This document shows, piece by piece, positions 54,340 to 64,000 of a DNA stretch of 64,000 nucleotides; within the stretch, counting starts at the first letter, position 1; each line of letters begins with the position of its first letter. The DNA comes from Pelobates cultripes (lineage: Eukaryota; Chordata; Amphibia; Anura; Pelobatidae), in NCBI GenBank assembly GCA_933207985.1, contig OW240914.1, positions 209,269,777 to 209,333,776 of the forward strand. Direction: 5' to 3'. The notes under the pieces were generated by a model. It was given only the letters and a program-made list of their open reading frames with translations. It had not been told where the DNA came from and ran no database searches. A program made the position numbers and the translations under genes.

Positions 54340-56110
54340 ACAAGAGCAAGTGATATCAGTAACAACATTGGTTGGTTCAGTCATCATGCTCATGGGTTCC
54401 ATGCTAGCAATATGATGAATATTCTTTGGCTACATGGCCCAGATCAGGTCACATCTTTTTTTGCAGACAATATCCTCCTCTCATGTACTGAACTCCAGCT
54501 TTTTCTCAACAACTTATTTTCTTTCTTACAAGAATATGGGGAAATCTCATACTATTAACACAATACCAATAAGACCAAAGATCTTGGCATTGGCCTGCGT
54601 AGAAAACACACCAAGCCCTGATCCAGGAATTTAACTTTGATTGGTGCAATGAACATCTCACCTAATTTGGTTTAAAGGTATCCACTCATTGTCCACCATA
54701 TATAAATATAACATCATCCCTATACTTGGGCACATCAGACAAGAGTTAAGTATCTGGAAATCATACCTATTGTGCTGGGCGGGGAGAATTAGCACAATTA
54801 AAATGATGATACTCTACACAATTCTGTACAAATTTCATTTCATTTCAAGTATATTACCAAAGTCCTAGTAAGAAAAGTACAAAATATACTGTCCTCATTT
54901 AAATGTCTTCAAGTGAGCTATGGGAGTCCCACATATCTGTAATTATTACTATGTAACTCTTTTGTTGCAGATTATTAATGTTCATGCTCCAAAACTCGCT
55001 CGAGGATGGGTGGTTATGGAGAGGTATCATCCCTTGCCACACTTGACCTCACCCCTTTAGACACCCAAACAGCTTCATTCTAGAATGCACTTCACACAGG
55101 TCAATCCCACAGGTGATAAACAATGGGCAATTAGCCCCTTTGAAGGTCTCAGGCAGAAATTGTTTTTAGAACCAAAGTATGTATTTCATTATCTCAAATT
55201 GAAAAGCTTATTACTGAAATATGTTTCGATAAAGTGAGATGTGGTATTAGAGACCCTCTCGACATATCAAGAACTTCTATCAATATGTTAGTCTACTCCA
55301 ACACAATCTAAGCTACTCTTGAAATGTTATGCATGAATGCAAAATGGTTTCTTTTTCTATAAACAGTCATATATGCTTAAATGGGAAATGGAGGGTGGCA
55401 AGGTTCTCATAGCTCATGAGTGGACTGGGACCATAAATGCACGGAAAAGGGTTATCATGTGTTACAGGCCCATAGAAAACGAATGTATTGGTATTACTGA
55501 GGATTCATAAGATATTCCCTTTGTCCTTCCCACTATGTTGGAGATGCCAATCAGTAATGGACAACATGACGCACATGTGGTGGAGATGTATGATACTCCA
55601 ATCATTTTGGTCACTAGTATTTAAGGTTATCTGCCACTTATACTCTTACCATTACTCCAAATTATTAGAGGTTTCCCTGTGGCTACACATGGACGGAACT
55701 AGTCCCATGCTGGCTGTTACTGGAGTAAAATACATATTAGTTATATTTATGAGGAAAAGGCAATACTCGCCTTTAGACACCACAGCCTATTTGATTTTAT
55801 ATGGAGTCCTTGGTGGTCTTTTTTACTCGAACATGCAACTTTACACAACTGGAAGGGTGAGGAAACTTTTGCTGTGACATGTCACCTTTGCAATGACCCT
55901 GTGCATTGGTTCTGGTGTCTAATATGCCTAAAATTTAACAGCTTTACTGGAAGGGCTTTGTGGTGGGGGTGGCAATGCCGTCAATAAGATATTGTCATTG
56001 CCTACTGTATTGCACAGGAGTTATATATGTGATTTTGTATGGACCCCAAGTGACAAATTCTGTACCATTGTCCCCCAATTTTCTTTTTAGCTAAAATATA
56101 ATTTAAAAAA
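54340..56110 (+). pseudogene. L1 ORF2 relic (RT to C-terminus)
   Basis: Near 54455 SFFADNILLSC replaces the catalytic FADD/YADD motif with FADN. Bases 54780-54950 hold the block after the palm. Frame 55488-55877 has CWRCQSVMDNMTHMWWRCMI and LQSFWSLVFKVI, the ORF2 C-terminal CxxC/HxxWxC domain. A likely 3' UTR with an A-run ends near 56115. Many frameshifts. It is the most complete L1 relic in the window. Confidence 0.8.
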
Positions 56111-58520
56111 AAAATTGTAATAATAACGTTGTTTACATTGAATTGTTCATAGCATATTTAGAACAACAGTGGTATCTTTTAAACAAGATTTAGTTTTACT
56201 AAAAAAAAAATGATTTTGATTTATTTGAGAAATGTAATCATTCCCTGATGCAATGGGACATCCTGGGGAAGTACATGAAAAGTTGGAGTTTTAGGATGGA
56301 CCACATTCAGAAAGTTATATTTTTTTGGAATTTAAAACGTGTTCCATTTACCTACCCCATTCCAACAAACTACCCAGGGATTTTCTTAAATCCTTTGAAG
56401 AGAGGCATGGCAAAACAAGAGGTGGAGCGATGCGCTTTGCATCAGACCCCAGATCGCCCTGAATGAGAAAAAGTGAGGATAGCTTTGTGGAGCAATATAC
56501 AGGGAAATGACAGAACTATTGGGACTTTACAGATCCACTATATATATGGTTAGTGCCTGTTACTAGCCCCCTAAGGATTTTAACATGAAAGTTATTTATG
56601 GTTACATGTATCTGGTGACTGGGGGGTTTATTACTTGGATGTACCTTTTTACACAATTTCTTATTTTTGTCATTACTGTGGTTGTTAATGCCTATAAACT
56701 TGTATGCTTGTTGCATATTAGTAATTAGACTACGATAAAATAAAAATCTCATTTGCACTGCAATATTGTACATTAGCACTTTTGCACATTGTATTTAGTG
56801 GTTATATTATTAACACTTAAAATTAGCACCTGCATGTCACCTTGTATTCAATTATATTGCTGTCTAAGAAGAATTAGACATTAATAAAAAAAAAAACACA
56901 TGTAGGGTTTATGCACATTTATTGTTAAAAGAAAACGTTCAACACAAAGAGTTATCATTTAGTTGTAAATGCCAACAGCAATCAATTAAACTATAAAATA
57001 TTTACTTTGTAGGAAAGATTTAGTTTTAAATCATGAATAATGAGAATAGAGATGACCTCATGGTCACAAAGTAAGGCAGCTGTGCCAACATACATTTACA
57101 ATTTGTCTTTTACATAGACCTCATCATTATTATAATTTTATTTTTATTCCTCTGAAAGCCATTGAGTTATTTTTCTGTCTTTGGGTCTTGTGCCAATATT
57201 TTTTTTTCTTCACTGGAAGGCAAATAGTCACAGAAGCAGGTGGTAAGCGATTTAATATGAAAAAGGGTTTTAAAAATTACAGCTAAACACCTGTCTGAAA
57301 TTAGATCCTTCCTCTTCGAATCGGGTAATGAAATATCGAGAATAATCTGAGATTTCACAGAGTTTTTAAAGACTCATGTTAACTTTCAAAGTATTCTGTT
57401 TTATGCCTTTTAAATATGATAAAAACAGGCTTTTAATTTTTTTTCTGTGCTAAATTATCTTTACATTTTGTTTATTGATTAAACTGTCTGGAATAACACA
57501 ATTTAAATTAAACATATGCAGAACATATATTCTCATCGCATGTATTCACTGTATTGATTTAGGTTTATTTTTTTAACCTGTCATTCCCATGCTTTCCTAA
57601 TATTGCATTAATGGTCTACTATTAGGAGGTATAGGAGGGAATTAGGGTTCAGACATATTTGAGGAAAATGTGTTTCTGGTACTCTGCTCGGTTTTCTTAT
57701 AGGATACAAAATACAGCACTCTTCATATATGTAGGAGGATGTGCTGTATTGGTAATCAAATGAGTGATGGACCTCTTTTCATTTGATTATTTTACTGAAG
57801 GGTTGAACTCATCTCCCTCCAAGTAAGTGGTTGGTCATGACCAATCCTCATAGTTCCATGTAGCGACAATTATATCCCCAGTCTCAAGGGTCTCAGCAGC
57901 CCCTGATAGAGCAACATCTGGATTATAGAACTTTATATCTATGTGCCATTAACACATTAACAAAACATACTAAGAATGTATGTTCGACAGCAGAGCTAGC
58001 ACGATAGAAGAATAGAATAAACAGGATAATTATAGAGCCCTAAAAATGTATAGAAAAGTTCAGCAATTCGGAATGAGCAAATTATAACAGAGAGGGGAAA
58101 CAAGGTTCTTGAAAGTTGTCTTGTATATTATTATCATAGGACTAAGGTCAGAAAATCTAAATTGACAATTTGCTTGCAGCCTACACAAAATCTTTTTTTT
58201 AATCACAATTTTTTATTTTGACAGTTATAGAAAGACATGTGTACAGGTATGTAGTAAATAACAGGTATATACAGCATTGTATACAGTTATACAAAGATTC
58301 AAATGGCATCATAACCTTCGTGCATATATTCAATTTTTACCTGAGTATTGTAATACATCATTGTTCAAGCACCATCTAAATATGCCTCATGTACACTATT
58401 GTGCGAACTGAGTCAAACGTTGTTGTTTTTTCCCTAGCATAGGGAAGGAGAACTAGGGGATGGAGTAGGAGGGTACGGGTAGGGTGTCAGGTGAAGGGGG
58501 GATGGGGGGGGGGGTGGGTG
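56111..58520. other. Mostly unclassified DNA with LINE scraps
   Basis: The frame at 56248-56466 (KVIFFWNLKRVPFTYPIPTN) faintly resembles the L1 ORF2 segment after the palm. Bases 58195-58260 (TTTTAATCACAATTTTTTAT) look like an inverted LINE 3' tail. No host exon is evident in 56.5-58.2 kb. Confidence 0.4.
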
Positions 58521-58642
58521 CAGGGCCGGACTGGGGATTCCAAAGCAGCCCTGGAAAAAAAATCTATGCCAGCCCCATAAGTCATTGCGCCATATATTGT
58601 CACATGTAATATGTAAGGCTATGTCTTGCCACCCTAGATGAT

Positions 58643-58755
<113 letters not shown>

Positions 58756-59194
58756 CCAATATAAAATATGCAGACATGCATACACAGACAATATAAAATA
58801 TGCAGACATGCAGACACAGACAATCTCACTGACACAAGCTGATTGATACACAGCCTCATATACAAACAATCTCACTGATATACATAAGGTCATTGACATA
58901 AAAACACAAGCCCACTCACTAGCAGGCGCGCACACAAACACACACAGCTTAATGTAGTGGCTCTGGTGTCTATAGCCTGTCCCTGCAGGCTTTTCAATGT
59001 AAACACTGACTTTTTAGAGAAAAGGCAGTATTTACATTGCTTCCTAGTGACAGACACTCAGACGGTCACTAGAGGTGCTTCCTGTGTCAGTGCGGATTGG
59101 CTGAGATCACCAAGCTTGATGATCTCAGCCGTAGAGGCAGGGCCAGTCGAGGGGAGACCAGCACGACGTGGGGGAAAAAAAAGGTGAGTAAAAA

Positions 59195-60010
59195 CATACA
59201 TACACACACACATACCATGACAGGCACACACCATGACAGACACACACCATGACACAGACAGACTGTGACACAGACACACACACTGTGACACAGACAGAAA
59301 CACACACACACCGTGACACAGACAGAAACACACACACACCGTGACACAGACAGAAACAGACACACCATGACAGACAGACACACCATGACACAGACAGACA
59401 CACACACACCATGACAGAGACACACACATACCATGCAAGACACACACACACCATGACAGACACACACCTTAAAAGACACACACCTTGACACAGACACACC
59501 ATAACACAGACAGACCGTGACACAGACACACACACATGACACAGACAGACACACACCATGACACACAGACACACACACACACCACGACACAGAGAGACCA
59601 TGACAGAGACAGACACACATTACATGACACAGACAGACACACACACACACACCCTGACATACAGACACACACACACACCATTACAAACACACACACCATG
59701 ACACACACACACACCATGACACAGACACACATTGCATGACACAGACAGACTGTGACACAGACAGACACACATTACATGACACACACACACCATGACACAG
59801 ACACACATTGCATGACACAGACAGACGCACACCCCATGACACAGACAGACACACACAATGACACAGACAGACACACACCATGACACAGAGACACGCACAC
59901 CATGACACAGACAGAGACACACACACACACACCATGACAAGACAGAGACACACACACACACCATGACACAGACAGAGACACACACAGACACACACACACA
60001 TACACTCACA
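59195..60010. repeat. CACACA-GACAGA/CCATGA minisatellite (0.8 kb)
   Basis: Units resemble ACACCATGACACAGACAGAC. The ORFs of up to 195 aa on the minus strand are repeat-derived. Confidence 0.95.
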
Positions 60011-60044
60011 CTGACACAGAATTTCTACCTGTGGGGAAGCTCCT

Positions 60045-60210
60045 TTGGCGGCCGCAGGGGGAGCTGGCTGTTCTGTCTCTGCTCCCCTTCCCCAGCGCAC
60101 TACAAAGAGACCGGGGCCGGAATATGACGTCATATTCCGGCCCTGGTCTCTTTGTTGTGTGCTGGGGAGGAGGAGCAGAGACAGAACAGCCAGCTCCCTC
60201 TGCGGCTGCC
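60045..60210. repeat. 166-bp near-perfect palindrome
   Basis: Arms of about 80 bp meet at TGACGTCA (60125-60132) with hardly any spacer. The inner GGGCCGGAATATGACG and its partner are nearly perfect. A 27-bp segment (AGAACAGCCAGCTCCCTCTG and on) is tandemly duplicated at 60183-60236. Confidence 0.85.
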
Positions 60211-60499
60211 AGAACAGCCAGCTCCCTCTGCGGTGGCATGTGAGCCAGCTGCCTGCCCGGCCCCAGGTGCCGACGGCCCACCGGGAATCCCGGTATCCCG
60301 GTGGGCCAGTTCGGCCCTGGGGGGGGTGTCATGGTTGCAACCTGGAGTCTGAAAACCATATGGTGACTTCCTGCAGCCAATCTTCTGTCATAGTGTAATC
60401 TCTGGGTGTGAGTGGTATGAAAGCCCAACCTTGCCCTAGGTGTTTTGATTTGTACCAAAAGCCAACTGACAAGGTTGCATTCTTACAGGCTTTTCATTT

Positions 60500-60955
60500 A
60501 TATTTGACTATGTAGCTTTTGAAAACACCACAAAACCTGTACATGAGGGGTACTGTTATACTCAGGACACTTCACTGAACACAAATATTAGTGTTTCAAA
60601 ACCGTAAAACGTATCTCAACAATTATTTTGTCAGTGTAAGTGCCATTTGTGTGTGAAAAATGCAAAAAACTTCACTTTCACTGATGATATAATTGTTGTA
60701 CATTTTACTGTTTTGAAACACTAATATTTGTGTTCAGCGAAGTCTCCCGAGTAAAACAGTACCCCCCATGTACAGGTTTTATGGTGTCTTGGAAAATGAC
60801 AGGGTTAAATATAGTGCTAGCAAATGAAATTCCCTGGACTTTTGGCCTGGGTTATCAGGCAGGTCCCGCTAATTGTAATTAATAAAATGACTTAATTATG
60901 TAAAAATATTACATAAATATATACGTAGAATTAAAAAATAATAATATATATACCG
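60500..60955 (-). mobile_element. Inverted fragment of the palindrome-chain TTAA element
   Basis: Sequence matches 7500-7920 of the 6644-8773 element: CTGTACATGAGGGGTACTGT, then AACACAAATATTAGTGTTTC and the complementary half ending GTACCCCCCATGTACAGG, followed by the reverse complement of 7505-7620. Neither CCCCTTAAGGAC terminus is present. Confidence 0.75.
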
Positions 60956-61475
60956 TATATACTCGAGTATAAGCCGAGTTTTTCAGCACATTTTTTGTGC
61001 TGAAAAACTCCCACTCGGCTTATACTCGAGTCAATGTCTGTATTGTGGCAATTTTCATTGCCACAATACAGACCAGGACCGCCAGGCTCATTACAAGCCT
61101 GGCGGTCCTGTTGGGGGCTGGCAGCGAGCTGTTACTTAATAATATTATTTTATTATATTATTATTATTTGAATATTATATAATTTTAATAATATTATTTT
61201 ATTATTATATTATTATTATTTTAATATTATGTTATTTTAATAATATTATTTTATTATTATATTATTATTATTTTAATATTTGCATTATTTTTTTTAAATG
61301 TTTTTTTGTCCCCCCTCCCTGACCAGGCAACAAGCAGGGAGGGGGGACAAAAAAAAAACATTTAAAAAAAAATGCAAATATTAAAATAATAATAATATTA
61401 TTAAAATAATATAATATTAAAATAATAATAATATAATAATAAAATAATATTATTAAAATAATATAATATTAAAAA
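60955..61475. repeat. Series of hairpins ending in a 180-bp-arm AT palindrome
   Basis: Hairpin 1 (about 60960-61030) pairs CTCGAGTATAAGCCGAG with its complement. Hairpin 2 (61036-61072) has perfect 15-bp arms. Hairpin 3 (61079-61110) has perfect 12-bp arms (GACCGCCAGGCT). A long palindrome follows: left arm about 61141-61320, 15-nt loop 61321-61335, right arm from 61336, mostly TAATA/TTATT with a CCCCCCTCCCT tip. Confidence 0.85.
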
Positions 61476-61498
61476 CATTTTTTTTTACACACTACTCT

Positions 61499-63018
61499 TA
61501 GGTTTGCCACCTGACTGGTATTTTATTGGCTCAGCAGGTATTTGAGGCTGCCTGGCCATGCCAGTATTGCAGTAATACCGGCAATACAAATGCAGGTATT
61601 TTTCTCAAAATAAATGGAGATTACTCTACAATACCAGCACCAGCCAGTAAGGGTCAATGTGTGTGGAGAGAGGCAGGGATAGGAAGTTACAGCATATCCC
61701 TGCCTCTCTCTACTACTTACTGATCTGTGGGGGAGCAGCAACACAGCACAGAGAAAAGACAGCAGCTCTACAGCTCAGGTAAGTGAGGGATGGGGACACT
61801 GGGGGACACATGGGGACACTGAGACACTAGGGGACACATGTGGACACTGAGACACTAGGGGACACTGAGATACTAGGGGACATATGGGAGCACTGAGACA
61901 CTAGGGGACACAGACTCTAGGGGACACATGGGGACACAGACACTAGGGGACACTGAGACACTAGGACACATGGGGACACAGACACTGGGAGACCTGGAAA
62001 CACTGAGACACTTGGGGACACTGGAAAACATGGGGACACTGAGACACTAGGGGACACTGGGACACATGGGGATGCTGAGACACATGGGGATGCTGTGAGA
62101 CATTGGGAGACACTGAGACATTGGGACACTGAGAAACTATGTCCCCATTTCTCCCAGTGTCCCCATGTCCCCCATCCAGTGTCGCTAGTGTCTCAGTGTC
62201 CCTAAGTCTCCCAGTGTCTGTGTCCCGTGTCTCTCAGTGTGCCTAGTGTCCCCATGCGTCCCAGTGTCCCTATATGTCCCAGTGTCCCCATGTCTATGTC
62301 CACAACTTCCCCAAGTCTCCCAGTGTCCCCATGTCTCTGTGCCCCAAGTGTCTTAGTGTCCCCAAATGTTTCAGTGTCCCTATGTCTCCCAGTGTCTGTG
62401 TTCCTAGTGTCTCAGTGTGCCTAGTGTCCCCATGTCTCCCAGTGTCCCTATATGTCCCAGTGTCCCCATGTCTATGCCCACAACTGTCCCCATGTCTCCC
62501 AGTGTCCCCAAGTGTCTGTCTCCCAGCCAGTGTCCCCATGTCTCCCAGTGTCCCCTGGTCTCCCAGTGTCTGTGTTCCCATGTCTCTGTGTCCCTAGTGT
62601 CTTAGTGTCCCCAAATGTTTCAGTGTCCCCATGTCTCCCAGTGTCTGTGTCCCTCATGTCTGTGTCCCCATTTCTCCCAGTTTCCCTAAATGTCTCAGTG
62701 TCCCCATGTCTCCCAGTGTCCCCATATCTCAGTGTCCCAGGGTCTCTCAGTGTCCCCGGGTCTCTCAGTGTCCCCATGTCTCACTGTGTCCCCAGTATCC
62801 TAGTGACATGGGGACACACTGAGACATTGGGACACTGGGAGAAATGGGGAGACTGGATGACTTGCGAGACTGAGACACTGGGAGCAATCCATCTATACAG
62901 CAGAATCAAACTGTGAGTAGTTTGTTGGTGATTTTACAGAATTTTCTCTGATGTCACTCCTTGTGATTATACAAATGATTAAGGCTGGTATTTTTTTCCA
63001 AGAAAGGTGGCAACCCTA
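61499..63018. mobile_element. 1,520-bp non-autonomous hAT element
   Basis: Termini TAGGTTTGCCACCTG and (complement) TAGGGTTGCCACCTT are flanked by a perfect TSD ACTACTCT (61491-61498 and 63019-63026). Interior: short non-coding left part, AGGTAAGTGAGG (61778), then a 1.1-kb minisatellite that changes orientation, then an A/T-rich right end. No transposase. Confidence 0.9.
61785..62880. repeat. Inverting minisatellite (GGGGACACTGAGACACTA)n
   Basis: Purine-strand units run 61785-62138. From 62139 to about 62805 the complementary CCCAGTGTCCCCATGTCTCC units run. Purine-strand units then return for about 70 bp. The Ser/Pro/Val and Gly/Asp/Thr ORFs across it are artefacts. Confidence 0.95.
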
Positions 63019-64000
63019 ACTACTCTTCACATACTCTTGCTTAAAGGAGCACTATTGTTGGGGATAAAATCAGCCTGGGCCCTTTGTGGATGATGGATAT
63101 TTGCCAACTCATACAGAGCTCTGGAAATTGGAAATGAATAGCAGAGACGTGTTCAATAACCAATTCAAATTGTATTCATACGTCAGTTATATTTATAACC
63201 CATTTTCATAGCAGGATGGGAGGGGGAAAAATGACCATATGGGCGTGACAATGACATTGTTTTTCACAAGTTATAAACAGCTGTTTTTAGTTATAATTCG
63301 ATGTTACATAATGTATGCATATTGGATAAAACCCAGATGATTACAAATACAGAAATCTTGGACAATTAACAAGGTCATTCCAGAATCCTTATCATGTCAT
63401 GTCATGTCATGTCGTGTCATGCCATGTCATGTCATGTCATGTCATGCAAATATCTTTTTTCCAGGAACATAACAAAATCATGTTTCAATAACATTTCTGA
63501 GAATTGGATAAGTCATTGTGACATGAGATACAATTCCAAATTTATTCTTGATTCAAATTAACCCTTACATGAACAGTTAGGATATAGTGCAAAATGGATA
63601 TTCGCATCTACAATTCCCCTCTTAGATCATATCATGATCTACCTTATGGAATATCCATGGGAGGCCTGCGGCAGAGAAACAAAAGGAGGTATATTCAAAC
63701 GTGCTAATCACGTCTGCGGGACTTTCCTTATTTCTTCACCTCGATTTCCCCCATTTGCTCTATGCCGTAGGTTTTCCCTTTAAGAGGAGATCGAGCTGTC
63801 GATTTTCAGCTTCTGTAATCATCTGTTGTACACATCTTTTAAGTGTACAAGTTAAATATTTCAAACAGCTGACATCTTAACTGCACATCATGTTATCTGC
63901 AACTTGAGCCTTGGATCAAAACAGGCAAAGTGTATTATTCCCAACAACGGGAATATTATTATTATAATTCACAATGTAAACACCTATAATCAAAAATGGG
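63019..64000. other. Unclassified DNA with a pentanucleotide repeat
   Basis: TTAAAGGAGCACTATTG at 63042 resembles a TTAA-type MITE end without a partner. (ATGTC)n with two variant units occupies 63391-63446. No gene was recognised to the window end. Confidence 0.5.
63391..63446. repeat. (CATGT)n pentanucleotide microsatellite
   Basis: About 11 units of ATGTC, two of them variant (GTGTC and GCCATGTC). Confidence 0.95.

Noticed and set aside
61917..62916. Ser/Pro/Val and Gly/Asp/Thr ORFs up to 154 aa
   Set aside because: Read from an inverting minisatellite inside a hAT element, and open in many frames on both strands.
63391..63446. Telomere-like repeat
   Set aside because: The unit is CATGT, not TTAGGG; it is an ordinary pentanucleotide microsatellite.

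Overview
This window looks like anuran (frog-type) chromosomal DNA that is almost entirely transposable elements. The evidence is the mix of degenerate L1/Tx1-type LINE fragments, a two-ORF Penelope-like element (PLE) with RT and GIY-YIG domains, two DIRS-order elements (one Ngaro-like), a Tc1-like element, many non-autonomous hAT elements with 8-bp target-site duplications (TSDs), and TTAA-flanked elements ending CCCCTTAAGGAC. I found no convincing host protein-coding exon, tRNA or rRNA. The species call is inference from repeat content only.

Layout. 0-2.3 kb: L1 ORF2 relic split by a TTAA-type MITE. 2.3-6.6 kb: hairpins, a G/T-rich minisatellite and a 50-bp-arm fold-back. 6.6-8.8 kb: a 2.1-kb TTAA element built as a chain of palindromes. 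8.8-12.3 kb: unclassified repeats. 12.3-25.9 kb: a nest of three elements, a hAT element holding a PLE, which holds a young gag-only LTR retrotransposon. 26.3-28.5 kb: PLE-like inverted ends and a 1,600-bp hAT element with a perfect TSD. 28.6-31.1 kb: a second TTAA element carrying a 360-bp hAT MITE with 105-bp arms. 31.1-35.4 kb: L1 3' relics around a Ngaro-like relic on the minus strand. 35.6-37.7 kb: a fold-back and a Tc1-like element inside a TA-rich palindrome. 37.7-44.6 kb: a minus-strand DIRS-like relic split by a 2.2-kb hAT element. 44.6-50.3 kb: hAT and L1 fragments, CA repeat, unclassified DNA. 50.3-54.3 kb: a 4-kb hAT element containing a second hAT element and a 33-bp micro-element made only of two TIRs. 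54.3-58.5 kb: L1 relics. 58.5-63.0 kb: two hAT elements, a palindrome-chain fragment and serial hairpins. 63.0-64.0 kb: mostly unclassified.

Three themes connect the parts. First, insertions can be ordered in time from TSDs and from unoccupied sister copies in the same window. Second, several hAT elements with different termini carry a similar interior: a fold-back centred on a TGACGTCA-like palindrome and/or a splice-donor-like AGGTAAG motif, followed by a G/T-rich repeat. Third, inverted repeats are abundant at every scale, and their arms match each other within a copy far better than they match other copies. The best-preserved coding sequences are PLE ORF1, a GIY-YIG ORF whose start codon lies across an inversion junction, and the LTR element's Gag.
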